Assembly (NCBI GenBank): GCA_035235625.1
Contig: CP141140.1
Location: 25,626,685-25,690,684, forward strand
Source of the DNA: Saururus chinensis
Taxonomy: Eukaryota > Streptophyta > Magnoliopsida > Piperales > Saururaceae
Reading direction: 5' to 3'
DNA length: 64,000 nucleotides
Shown here: positions 36,050 to 47,823 of the stretch, one piece after another
Layout of the letters: every line of letters begins with the position of its first letter
How positions within the stretch are numbered: the first letter of the stretch is position 1
Notes under the pieces: generated by a model
What the model saw: the letters and a program-made list of their open reading frames with translations, nothing else
What the model was told of the DNA's origin: nothing
Database searches by the model: none
Position numbers and translations under genes: made by a program

Positions 36050-36850
36050 GTAACACCCCGACCTGGAAACTGACTCGAATCGAGAGTGTTCGGAATAAAT
36101 AATTAGAGTAAATTAATTTTTTATTAAAAAAATACACCAACCAAGAGCGGCGGACTCTTTGTGCGAGAGTTGTAACGTTCCTTTACGCACTACAGAGCTT
36201 TAGAGTTTTGTTGCGCGTAGGTCAGAACAAACCTAATTTTATAACTAATTTGGATTAGGTCAACATTGCCTTGCCATTGGTTGCCTATGTATTTATTGGA
36301 TAACATTTACAATATTATTCCAATATGATCAGATCCAAATGTAGTTCTTTCTAATGGCTATTACATGCATCAAGCATCACAAAATTCTACACGTTAAAAT
36401 ACGTATACTTTTTTATCTGAATAATCATTCGGAGTCAGAAAATCTTATAAATCATCGGAGTCAAACGGAAGCCAATAAATCAGTGGAATCACACCTCTCA
36501 CAGCAGTGAGCAAAACACTATTAGAATCACACATGCCACTATCACAGAGCGGAGTAGAACACACAACAAACCCGATTGGATCATATCAGATCCCATCAGA
36601 CCATATCATATTTCATCCAACCATAACATATCATATCAATTAGATCGAAGTATATCAGATCAAAATAGAGCATTTCATAGCAAATTGGATTAAAGTAGAG
36701 CATATCAAAGTAGATTGAATCAGAATATATATCAGAATACATCAGATCATAGCAAATCATATATCTTAATTATTATATTAATATTACTAATTAAGAATAT
36801 GCATGCATATAAATCGAATTAAAATTGAAAGTAAAAAATGCTTACTCCCT
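36050..36850 (-). mobile_element. Probable 5' LTR of the minus-strand gypsy element (right border unclear)
   Basis: On the plus strand it begins TGTAACACCCCGACCTGG, so the minus-strand LTR ends in GGGGTGTTACA and is followed directly by the primer-binding site. The upstream border could not be placed; 36,850 is an estimate. 36,500-36,760 holds short repeats of ATCAGATC/ATATCA type. Confidence 0.45.
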
Positions 36851-37169
36851 GTAGTTCCTGAAGTCGTGGCATTCAATGTTGCGGATTTCCTCTGGCCATC
36901 CTCCCCTTTAGGCCTGGAGACGGCAGCCAGAACTTCCTCTTTCTTCGGAACATCTTTCTCATTGCATACGAAGGTGGCGGACATCACGTCTCTTTAACCA
37001 GGGGCATTCCTGTCTTTGCAGCCCAAAGGCGACAGACATAACTTCCCTCAGGGACACTTTGCACTTCCCGTGCTCATAGGTGGCATATAGAATCTCCCCT
37101 ACCCAGAAATGCTTCTCTCTTTAGGTGCTCATCAGCGGTTCCAAATGATCTAGCTACTCTCTTGGAGGA
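36851..37169. other. Unassigned sequence before gypsy RT
   Basis: About 320 bp that may belong to the LTR on its left or to the gypsy fragment on its right. No coding or repeat signature was recognised. Confidence 0.35.
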
Positions 37170-38460
37170 TTACTCTATCCTCTTCACTAAGCCCACAGGC
37201 TTGCCAACCCTCCGGTTCCATGACCATCGTATCCTGACTATGTTTGGTGCTTCTCCTACTAATTTTTGACCCTGCAGGTACCCTCGAATCCAAAAGAATG
37301 AAATTGAAAAATTAGTCTCAGAAATGTTGGATTTTGGCATCATTTGTCCTAGCACTAGTTTCTATTCCTCCCCTGTTTTGTTGGTTCGCAAGAAAGATGG
37401 GTTTTGGCGGTTTTGTGTGGATTATCGGGCGCTAAATGCTATGACACTCAAGGATAAATTTTCCATCCCAATCATTGAAGAACTTTTGGATGAATTAGGC
37501 AGACCACATTATTTTTCTAAGCTAGATTTGCATTTTGGGTATCATCGGATTCGAATGCATCCTGTTGACATTCATAAGACGACATTCCACACTCATGATG
37601 GACATTTTGAATTGATGGTAATGCCTTTTGGACTCACTAATGCACCATCTACATTTCAAAGTCTTATGAATGAGGTGTTTCGTCTGTACTTGAGCTGGTT
37701 TGTTTTGGTATTTTTTTATGACATATTAGTGTACAGCTCTTCATGGGAGACTCATTTATCCCATCTCCGATGTGTTTTTGCTCTTTTGGAGCAACACTCT
37801 CTCTTCCTTATGCGGTCCAAATGTGTTTTTGGTACTCGTCAAATTGATTATTGAGGACATCTTATCATAGGTGAGGGTGTGCCGACTAATCTGGTGAAGG
37901 TCACCTCTATGATGGAGTGGCCCATTCCGACTTCTCCTAAGGCTTTACATGGTTTTTTGGGTCTCACAAGCTATTATCATCATTTTATTTCACAGTATGG
38001 GATTGTCGCTACTGCTCTTACAACTTTGCTTAAAAAGGGTTCCTTCCAATGGTCTATGCCTCAGTGCTTGCCTTGCCTAATTTTCATCAGCCTTTTATTG
38101 TGGAAACAGATGCTTCATAGACTGGCATGGGTGTCATTTTATTATAGTCCAAGCGCCCCATTGCCTTCTTTAGCAAAGCACTCTCAGAGCGTTCTCTTTT
38201 GCTATCAGCTTATGAGCGGGAGATGTTTGTGATTGTACATGAAGTTACGAAATGACGCCCCTAATTGTTGGGTCGACATTTTATTATCCACATTGATAAT
38301 CAACCACTAAAGTATCTTTTGGAACAACATATCTCTACTCTGGCCCAGTAGCATTGGATTTCTAAACTCTTGGGTTATGACCATGAGTTGGCTTATAAAC
38401 AAGGCTTAGAGAATATTGTAGCTGATGCTCTTTTCAGGCAATTTTCCATGGCCTAGAATA
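37170..38460 (+). pseudogene. Gypsy reverse transcriptase-RNase H, nearly continuous RT
   Basis: From 37,324 a 176-residue frame encodes RT: SSPVLLVRKKDGFWRFCVDY, YFSKLDLHFGYHRIRMH, VMPFGLTNAPSTFQSLMNEV and a catalytic box reading FFYDILVYSS, so the second-domain Asp of the usual FFDDILVYS is Tyr. A stop follows QIDY where QIDYLGH is expected. The frame then resumes with LHGFLGLTSYYHHFI and AFFSKALS/LLSAYERE RNase H blocks, ending VADALFRQFSM near 38,450. It lies on the opposite strand to the gag-protease at 38,600-40,184. It is inactive by the catalytic change and the stop. Confidence 0.9.
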
Positions 38461-38599
38461 TGGCATTATCTGGGTAGTATTTCTTGCAACTATTGAATGT
38501 CCAAAACAATGTCAGCTCCTTAGGTAGGCAATAAATAAAGATCCAGAAAAAATATGGCCCTTAATATGTAACTCAGCTCGCGGGCAAACTCCCATACTA

Positions 38600-40184
38600 C
38601 GAAGGCATTTCCCATCTCCTATTAACACATCAAATGGAGGAGACCTTGCAACCTAGATGCTGTGCAACCCGGTCATTAATAAAATTATGCATGCTGCCAC
38701 TATCAATGAGCATGACCACCTGTTGCCATTTAAGAAATCCCTGAATCTGCATTGTTTGAGGAGTATATGTACCTGAAAAAAGAATGCAAAGAAATCTCTG
38801 GTAGAACATCAAAATCACCTCAAGAAACAGGGGGCACCCATCCCATGGCATCATCCCAAGACTCCTCCAAAATAAGAGCAATAGGGGTGGTTTTGCAATG
38901 ATGACCAAGCGAATAACGCTCGTCACAATTGAAGCATAACCCCTTCGAGTGACGCTCCTCCATCTTGGTCTGAGATAAGTGGCGAAAAGGAACAGAGGTG
39001 TTGGAGATAGTACCGGAAAGCTGGAGACCATGACCTGGCAGTCCAAGGGGTGCTCCCCATGGTTGGTTCGGAAGTGGACCAATGGGCCTGAGATTTCTCC
39101 ACTTCTGACTCAATTTTTTTCCTGAATGTGAGCATGCTGAATAATGTCGTGCATAGTAGAACAGGCAAAATGACAAATCTCATCAACAATCTCAGGCTTT
39201 AGGCCCCGGAAAAAGGTCCCAACTAACACTTCTTCCGTCCAATGCAGAAGAGTAGTGGCCACTAGCATAAACTCAATCTAATAGGTGCGCACCGCAGATG
39301 TTTGGAACAATGAGGAGAAGAGTTCATTAAAATCTGCAAAGTTGTTCAGCCCAAATTGCGCACATAATTCTTCAGTGAACTTTGGCCACAATGGTTGCGG
39401 CACTTCTCGTTCAAAGTACTGGAGCTAGACCAAAGCATTGCCCTCCAAGTGGAATGCGGTGATGCACAATCTCTCCTCATCAAGTAAGGTCCCCTGATAC
39501 GCAAAGAATTTCTCAGCCCTGTAAACCCAATCAATCGGGTTATCCTCGCTAGTGTACTTGGGAAATTGCAAGCATGCCAGACGGGCTTCATCCATTTGAT
39601 GGAGGCGAGCAAATTCACCCTGCGTCCTAAAAGCATCTAGATCATCAAGATTAGTGCCATGTGCATCCAATAGTTCCTCATGTTCTACAGTGAAAAAGGC
39701 CGAACTTGAGGAAGAATAGTGTGTGAAGCTGTGTCATTTGTCTAAAACTGGCCGGAGGCACCCATCTCTAGGGGCTGACCGGCGGCTTGGGGGTGGCGAA
39801 GGAGTGTTGGGCAGCACTATGCTGACTAAAGGCGGCCAGCGGCATGCGCGGACTAGTAGTGAGCGGGTGTGCTGATCACAGTGGCTGCGGTAGCAAGCTG
39901 CGATGACTATTGATGTCATCTTTCCCGGCTACATCTCGATGAGGCTCACCGGATGAAACCCAAGCTAGGTGGCTGGCCAATTTCTCGAACAATGCTTGTT
40001 GTTCAAAATGGAGGAGCCAAAATTCATGGAGGAGTTCTTTGAAACTGCACAGCAAGGCGGAATCTAAGGCAGCACCCCCTTCTGGAGTGCTGGTGGCATT
40101 GTCTGAGCCATGGGGGGAGGTTTGCTCTGGTTCTGCAGTTCCCTTGCTGCCAGACTTTTGGTTTGCAACATTGTTGGCTACCAC
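38600..40184 (-). pseudogene. Gypsy gag-protease (element K)
   Basis: The minus frame starts MVANNVANQKSGSKGTAEPE at 40,184. The gag core is at 39,300-39,600 (DNPIDWVYRAEKFFAYQGTL, CITAFHLEGNALVW), a zinc-knuckle-like CFNCDERYSLGHHC is near 38,910, and a retropepsin box LIDSGSMHNFINDRVAQHLGC is near 38,660, with the DSG site intact. Frameshifts and stops divide it. The primer site at 40,199-40,211 and an LTR follow on the right. RT is missing downstream on this strand; a gypsy RT lies beside it in reverse. Confidence 0.9.
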
Positions 40185-40210
40185 AGGGAGGATAGGTGCT
40201 CCGATACCAA

Positions 40211-40563
40211 TGTTATGAACCCTTAAAGTTGGGTTCTTGTGAACTGTAGAAAGGGGGAATGAAGAAGATGAGGGCTCAATTGGTTCAAGTAGAACCAGTT
40301 GAGGGACGAAAGGAACGAGGGAGAAGACAACGGGAGGAGAGGAGTAATTATGGTTAATACTTTTTCATTAATATCAAGGCAAGGCTCTAAGCCTATTACA
40401 TAGTTCTACCTGTTATGGGCCTGGGCTTTATTTGCCTACCTAACAATGCTAAAGACTATAAAGGCCTTATGGGCCACTTGAGTTACAATGCAAAGGACCA
40501 ACAAGAGCCTTATGGGCTAAATAAAAGGAAATAAATACTACTGCTTTGGAGACAAATGGACAA
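40211..40563 (-). mobile_element. LTR of gypsy element K (about 353 bp)
   Basis: The minus strand would run TGTCCATTTGTC to GGTTCATAACA. It is followed by TTGGTATCGGAGC, close to the initiator-Met tRNA primer site. The right border is chosen on the TGT/ACA rule only; the next bases are ATTTG. No partner LTR was found. Confidence 0.55.
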
Positions 40564-40569
40564 TTTGTA

Positions 40570-42969
40570 ATAGATAGGAGAGAGAAAAAGAGGAGAGAGT
40601 TTTAAAAAAATTAAGCCTATTTGCGACACTCAGAAAAGAGTGTTACAAACAGTAATGATTATTAAAAACATTAAGAATATTTGCGACACTCTTTAATGAA
40701 AGTCGCAAATATGGTTAATTTTAGTTAAATCTCTCTCTTCTTTCTCTCTTCTCTCTCTCTCATCTTTTTGATCTCTCTCTTCCATGCATGTCAACGTAAG
40801 CCTCGGCTATGAGGATAAGAGGGGAGAAAGTAGATGAATTTTATTTTATTTTTTTCAAAATTTTAAATTATATATTATATTTTAAAAATAATGACAAAAA
40901 AAAAATGTATTAGCGACGCTTAATGCATAGGAAAAAGCGTCGCTAATACCCTAGGTGTTAGAAACGCATACACATGTATTAGCGACACAAATACCTATGT
41001 GTCCCTAATATATTTTATTTTATTTATTTTTAGAATATAATATTTAATAAAAAATCAAAATTAAATTCCTCCCTCTCTCTTCTTCTTCTCTCTCTCTCCT
41101 CTCTCCTCTCTCCTCTCTCTCTCTCCCTCTCCCTCTCTCACTTCTCTCTCTTCACTATCTCCTCTCACTCTCCCTCCCACCCCTCTCTCTCTTCTAGCTC
41201 TCTTTCCTCCCTCTTTTCCCACTCTCCTCTTTCTAATCTATAAGGATAAGAGGGGAGAGAGTACGGAAATTTATTTTTTTTGGATTTTTTACTTATATAT
41301 TATATTTTAAAAATCATAACAAAGAAAGAAAAGAAAATGTATTAGCATAGGAAAAAGTGTTGCTACTACTTTTAAGTATTAGCGACACATACACATGTAT
41401 TAGCGACGCAAATACCTATGTGACGCTAATATATTTTCTTTTATTATTTTTTATTATTTTTAAAATATAATATTTTATAAAAAATAAAAAAAATCAAATT
41501 GAATTTCCCCCTCTTCTCTTTCCCTCTCTCTTATCTATCTCCTCTCTCTACTAGCTCCTCTCCTCTATCCTCTTTCTGATCTCTCTCTCTTTCTTTATCT
41601 CTCTTCTACACGCGTCAACATGAGCCCTAGCCCTAAGGATAAGAGGGAAGAGAGTAGTGGAATTTAATTTATTTTTTATTTTTAATTATATATTATATTT
41701 TAAAAATAATAACATAGAAATAAATAAATATATATAATTTTTAAAATATAATATTTAATAAAAAATATAAAACATCAAAAATAAATGTCTCCCTCTCTCT
41801 ACTCACTTTCTCTCTTCTCACTCTCCTCTCTCTTTATCTCTTCACTCTCTTTCTACTCTCTCTCCTCTCTATATCTTTTCCCTCTCTTCACACACACTCT
41901 CTCTCTCTCTCTCCTCTCTCTCTACCCTATTTCTCTCTCTCGTGTCACTCTATCTCTCTTCTCTCTCCTCTCATCTCTCTCTATCAACTCTCACTCTCTC
42001 CCTCCCCTCTCTTTTCTAGATCTCTCTCTTCACTCTCTTTCTCATCATTCTCTGTCTTCAGTACTCTCCCTCTCTCTTTGCCCTCTCATCTCTTTGTCCT
42101 CTTTCTCTTCTTTCTTCACTCCTCTCTTTCTCTTACGTGCTTGAATGTGAGCTCCAACTCTGTGGAGGAGTAGGGATAAAGTATAGGAATTTTATTTATT
42201 TATTATTTATTTATTTATTATATATATAAATATTAAATATTAAATAAAATATATTATATTTGTGAAGTTTTTTTAAAATTAAATATTTATTTATTTATTA
42301 TATAATATATATTTTAAAAAATAAATATTAAATAAAATAATAAAACTAATAGTATTAAGTTTTTAAAAAAAACTTTATTTTATTTGCGACACCTTGATAA
42401 ATGCGTCGCTATTCAAAAAAACTATTTACAACGCCTATGGAAAAGTGTCTCTAATATATATATATATATATATAATTTATAATTTATAACTATTAGCGTC
42501 ACTTTTTCAGAAGCGTCGCTAATAGTACAACTAATTAGGGACGCTTTGTTAAAAGCGCTGCTATTATGAATACTATTTGTGATGCTTTTAGAAAAGCATC
42601 ACAAATAGTGCTAAATTTTTTAAAAATTTATAACTATTACGACTCTTTTTCATAAGCGTCGCTAATAATATAACTATTAAATATGCTTTGGTTAAAGTGT
42701 CACTATTATGAATACTATTTGCGATGCTTTTAAAAATGTGTCGCAAATATTTTTATTTTTTATTTTTTTTAAATTTGAAACTATTACCGACGTTTTTTCA
42801 TAAGTGTCACTAATAGTAACACTATTAGGGACACTTTAGTAAAAGCATCACTTTGGTAAAAGCGTCATTAATAGTCATGTACTATTTATGACGCTTTTTA
42901 ATGCATCACAAATAGAAGTTATTAGCGAAGTTTTGTATTACGTCTCTAATAATCCTTTTTGTTGTAGTG
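40570..42969. repeat. CACTA-3 right part with composite tandem units
   Basis: Units of about 400-500 bp repeat in order: CT tract, GTCAACGTAAGCC.., AGGATAAGAGGGGAGAGAGTA, AT-rich TATATATTATATTTTAAAAAT, then TATTAGCGACGC palindromes. Starts of the GGATAAGAGG-type block are near 40,813, 41,231, 41,635 and (degenerate) 42,165. A partial copy lies at 28,250-28,325. From 42,360 to 42,965 ordinary subterminal palindromes lead to the terminus. Confidence 0.75.
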
Positions 42970-43477
42970 CATATCCTTTATGCATGCAACTAGAAATGCA
43001 TGAAATTAGGCAATATACAATCTCTTTTCTCTCCTTGTAGTAGTTGCCTTACTCCTTGTCACTCCTTCTCACGAGCCACAATGTCATGGACCCAAATTTC
43101 TAGGGCATGATTTTGCTACAAATGAATTGAAAATATAAATCATACAAAATGCTTCCCAAGGGATTGAGCCATGTCTTTTAGTATATTTTGAAATTGGGGT
43201 CTACGTTTGTAACACAGTGGGAGGAATTTCTGCTATCAAATCATAGAAAAATGACAATCTGAATTGCATGTACCGATCCTTAGGGTAAGCTGGTTGTTAT
43301 CTACATTTAACAAGGACCCTTTGTTAGAATGATATTCGTACCGACACTATAGTTGAAGAAGATTGTGGGGGGGGGGGGGGGGGAGTGCTCCATCAAAATT
43401 AAATTTTTGCTTGTTCAGCGAAGGCATTTGCAACTTCATCGCCACATAAGTGATGTAGATTTCGCCTTGACAATATT
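42970..43477. other. Unassigned sequence with a 17-base G run
   Basis: About 500 bp between CACTA-3 and the gag-only retrotransposon. It holds 17 consecutive G at 43,367-43,383. No gene was recognised. Confidence 0.5.
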
Positions 43478-43705
43478 TGTCACAGGCGTGAAACTTTGCC
43501 TAGCGTTCGCACACGTGATGGCCTGGCTGTGCCGTGTAACCAGCAACCACTCTCTTCCCTTCCCACTCGTATGCGCAAGGAAAACACAAGCAAACAACAC
43601 AAACACAACATGAGTCCGTCCTAGTGCAAGGGTCTCCGCCCAAGCTATATTTCTGTCCGTCTAAATACACAAGGCAGGGAGACGGCAAGGCTGATCCACC
43701 AAGTT

Positions 43706-46700
43706 TGTCACACCCCGGTACTACCCGACCTGAGCTGAACCTGGTCCAAGGGCCGGTCCAACACACGGGGGCGATGATATTGAAAATGGTTAAAGAAATA
43801 GCGGATTACTTATGCCCCACCTATGGGTGGTGTAATTAACGGAGTTATGCACTACTTTGAGCAAGAGTAAATAAGTAGAACAAAAGAGGGGTTTAACTCT
43901 AAAATTAATCCACAAGTCTTAAACCCACATACTAATAATCCAAAGCAACCACACCTAGCTCAAACCAGGTCTCAAACAATTCTAAAGACAAAATATCACA
44001 AGTTTGAAACAAGAACCACTCTACAAGGTGTTCTAACATCATAACAAAATAATCAGAAAAACATGTAAAGTCTAGAGGCCTCCATGCCTAATCCCAAGCT
44101 CCCCGAGTGTTCCTCATACAGAGGATCCAGTCTGGCTACATGTCATGCCATGCAGCCCCAAAATAAAACAAGGAAAGTGGGGTGAGTATAAAAACTCAAT
44201 AATGGTTTGAATACAACTATAATTATTAGAAAATATGACGGCATGACAGTGTAGCAATTTAGATCCAAAATTAACATGCTATACCACTTTCTAATCATTT
44301 TCTAGCTAAAACCCTTATTTAACCACAAACATAAGAGCTAGCATGCATAAGGCATACCTATCATGTCAAGTCATAAATGTTCAAGTTAGAACCTAACATG
44401 CATCTTATATAGGTATTTATTCATATCTATTCAAATCAAGCATGATAATCTCATAAATCATATAAGAAGTGTCTTTCACACCCTTTCTGATCATGCAACC
44501 ATATCACATAAACCTGCATAATAGTGTCTCATTCACACCCTTTTTGATCATGCATTCATATCACATAAACATGCATAATAGTGTCTCATTTACATACTTT
44601 CTGATTATGCATTCATATCACATAAACCTACATAATAGTGTCTCATTCACACACTTTCTGATTCATGCATTTATATCACATAAACCTGCATAATAGTGTC
44701 TCATTCACACAATTCAGATTATATATTCTTATCACATCCTCATTCACCCTGCACGGCAAACGTGTCAAACACATGATACACAATCATGCGTAGCATTCAT
44801 AAGGCACATGCATCAACACAAATGGTAAATGCCTCCATCAAAGAGTAAACACAAGTATTGCCACACAGACAGGACACAGTCAAGGCCACGAAGGCAAGAC
44901 GTGGTCAAATTTCTACACATGAAATGTAAGAGAGTCAGGGTTGCTTGCCCCTAAAGCTACTCGCCCTAGAGAATCCTGGCCAAGGATGTCCGATTCTCAC
45001 ACAGAGAACCTAGAGTAGGTGTATTCGCCCAGGGACATCTCCTGTAGTGGGGGAGAGCTCGAATTCCAACACAGGGAACCCTAGAATACATGGTAGCTTG
45101 TGCACGAGGCATACCACTCTGGATTCTCAGGGTCCATATGACAATCATAATAATCTCATCCGCAAGACAAGTACACAACTCGTCCCCACATAACTCAATT
45201 TAACTAGATTCAACCCGGGGAGTGTACATTTTCTACATAGGAACTTAAATCGAAAACATGTCCTTTGGGACTAACAAAGTTCCGATTAATTCACAGAGTG
45301 ATTAATCCGGCACACAATCTCAATCATTTCATACAATCAATCAATTCCGGTTAAACATCGGTAAAACTTTGTTCATGAATACTGATCCATGATGCATGAT
45401 ATCATGACACATACGTGAGTAAGACCTACGCAGGTTCCAACACATGGAACGTGTCTCAATCAGTCCCCTCATGCATCATAAACAAGCATAATTAACTACA
45501 ATTTCATATTAGATTCCCCATATGTGTGTGTTTTCATACATATTCTAAGCATATGACCAATGCTTTGACATAAACTCATAATGCAATATACGCATGCTTA
45601 AACACATTCAAAACAATGATTCCTAACTAAAATCAAAGCAAAAGTCTACTATAAAGCTTAAATTCATCCATGTGAAATCGTACGCTCACTACTACAAGCA
45701 TGATTTTCTCCACATTAAGCCATAGCATAATCACATCAATTACCCACAAACCATTCTCATTATAAGGGAACACATCTCATCATTTTCCATATAATATCCC
45801 TGCTAGAAACATACTCTAATCACAAGAGTTCCAACACTCAAAGGTTCAAGGTAATTCAATATCAACATGCACAATTATCAACATATAATATAATAACACA
45901 TAACAACACTTAACCTAATCCATAAACCTCCATCATCAATTTCACACCTCCAGTAGCCTAATTTCAACATAACACACCTCCTATAACCATTAAATGGAGT
46001 AAGCACATTGAAATGAACATAAAATTTCCAAAATAGCCGAACTGCTATATAGCCAATCGATCGGCCTGGCAGGCCGTTCGATTGGCCTAATCGATTGGCA
46101 ACAAGCCCGATCAATCGCCTACAAGGCAGATCGAGACCTTCTTCTCCATTTCGAAATTCAAAACTGAGGCTCCATTGAAGCAACTTAAAACATTCATCTA
46201 TATTCTCAAACACCATCAAAATCCCATCAAATATTCCAAAACACTAATTTAACTCATTATAATATAAAACCCTAACAAATCGAAGCAAGAGATTAACATA
46301 TGATAAACCCACCATTAGAGCTCAAATCAAGCAAACCTATTCCAAATAAAACCATAAAAATCAAAATTTTTACCACAATAAAACTGAGATTTGAAGACCC
46401 ATTACCTTCCTTCTTGGTTTGGTTCGGATGAAACCTTCATTCTCTTCCAACACCTTCCATAAACATGATTTTTAAGTTAACACACCTCTAAACTTGATTA
46501 AGCTTTAAACAATCAAAAGTAAACCCTAGATCTAGAGCTTTGGAAGCATAAAAACGAGATTTTGAAGATTAGGGCTTGGAAAAGAAGATCAAAATAGTAT
46601 TTTAATACTTTCGAAATGGATTGAAACGATGGGGAAAGACAAGATTAAGAACATTTTAAGAAAACCCCAAAGATTAAGCAAAGATTAAGCTAAGCTCACC

Positions 46701-47212
46701 TCTAATCGTTTCCTTTTTGGGCTCAATCGGGGATTAGGCTCCAATCTCCTGGCTAAGTCTATTCCCAATTTGGGAATGACACAACCCTTTCCTTTTATAG
46801 GAGGGGTTCGGCTATACCTAAGTGAAATGTGGGGTAGAAATAGAGTTTTTAACTAAAATTAAGAAATTTACCAATTTAACCCAAAATTAGGTCTAGAAAA
46901 ATCCTAAAATTTTTTATAGTGTCTTTCATTGATGTCTGGGGCATTTTGGACCAGAAACCCTAATTTTGTCAGTGGGACCCGCAGGGGGGTCCCACCAAAC
47001 CCTAATTTTTGGAAAATTGGTAAAAATCCCAAAAATTCAAATCTAACCCAAAATCACTTAAAACTCATAAATGTGAAGTTAGTTTTAATTAAAACCTTTA
47101 GAAACCTCATTTATTTTCAAAAACTACCAAATTTAATCAGAAAACACTTAACCCACACGATAACCGATAAATAACATTAAAAATAATCATGTTCAAGATG
47201 AGAGTCCTTACA
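43706..47212 (-). mobile_element. Solo LTR E (3,507 bp) in the 3' LTR of element F
   Basis: The minus strand runs TGTAAGGACTCTC to GGGGTGTGACA. The flanks are AAGTT (43,701-43,705) and AAGTC (47,213-47,217). The uninterrupted LTR at 49,518 reads CCACCAAGTCTGAG at this point, so the original target was AAGTC and one copy has mutated. It is related to LTRs C and D and carries minisatellite and TCGATCGGCC clusters at equivalent positions. Confidence 0.92.
44466..44715 (-). repeat. Minisatellite in LTR E, about 57 bp unit, 4-5 copies
   Basis: GTGTCTCATTCACAC and ATATCACATAAACCTGCATA recur, with GTGTCT starts at about 44,469, 44,524, 44,581, 44,638 and 44,696. The stop-free frame through it is a by-product of the repeat. 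Confidence 0.88.
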
Positions 47213-47823
47213 AAGTCTGAGTTCTCTCTCTCTCAGCAACCTGGTTTGCTGTGCATGAACAAATCTATCACTGCTCAGCCAGCAATGGTCACCCTTATTC
47301 TCCCCCTTTTATAGACTTCAGCCCAAAGGCCGATCCTTATGCTACTAGGAGTACAAAACTCACCCATACAAGAGTTCTCACCTTGACCAACTCTCAGCCC
47401 AACAAGCAGTCCACCCCCAGCCTAAATTAGGAAATCTACAAGGGAGTCCGTCTTCAGCTAGAAGTCCAGCGCCATGCTGCCTCCAAGAGTCCTATCCGTC
47501 CATGGAACTCACTGCCTTGACTCCTACTCAAGCTAGGATCACAACAATCTTGCATAAGTGAATCCTATCCGCCTTGGGAGCCCGTCCCTAAGTCCAAGTA
47601 GCACCCAGCTTCGCTGGTAGAGTCCCGCTCGCGCAAGGACTTCTACTCAACCTGCTCCGCAAAACTAATAGCTTGTCTAGAACACCTCCTGTGCTGCTCC
47701 AGCATCTGTCCTTGCCCAAGGGGCTACCTAGGCTGTCCATCGCCCAAGAAAAACTTGGTTGTCCATTGCCAAGTAAGGGGGTATCCGCCCCCTTTTCCCA
47801 TCTAACAAGTTAGGGGTCTAACA

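Larger units (their letters stand above)
26735..42969. mobile_element. Probable CACTA-3, heavily interrupted by retrotransposons
   Basis: The left end is CACTACAAGAAAAAAACTAT at 26,735 and a right end CCTTTTTGTTGTAGTG stops at 42,969. Between them the CACTA modules occur in three blocks: 26,735-28,325 (palindromes, GC island 27,280-27,765, CT tract 28,015-28,255), 33,355-33,640 and 40,570-42,969. The rest is gypsy-derived. The flanking triplets AAA and CAT do not match and LINE sequence does not resume to the right, so the two ends may belong to different copies. Confidence 0.55.

Noticed and set aside
44469-44693. 74-residue repetitive open frame.
   Set aside because: By-product of a 57 bp tandem repeat in LTR E; the unit length is a multiple of 3, so the frame stays open.
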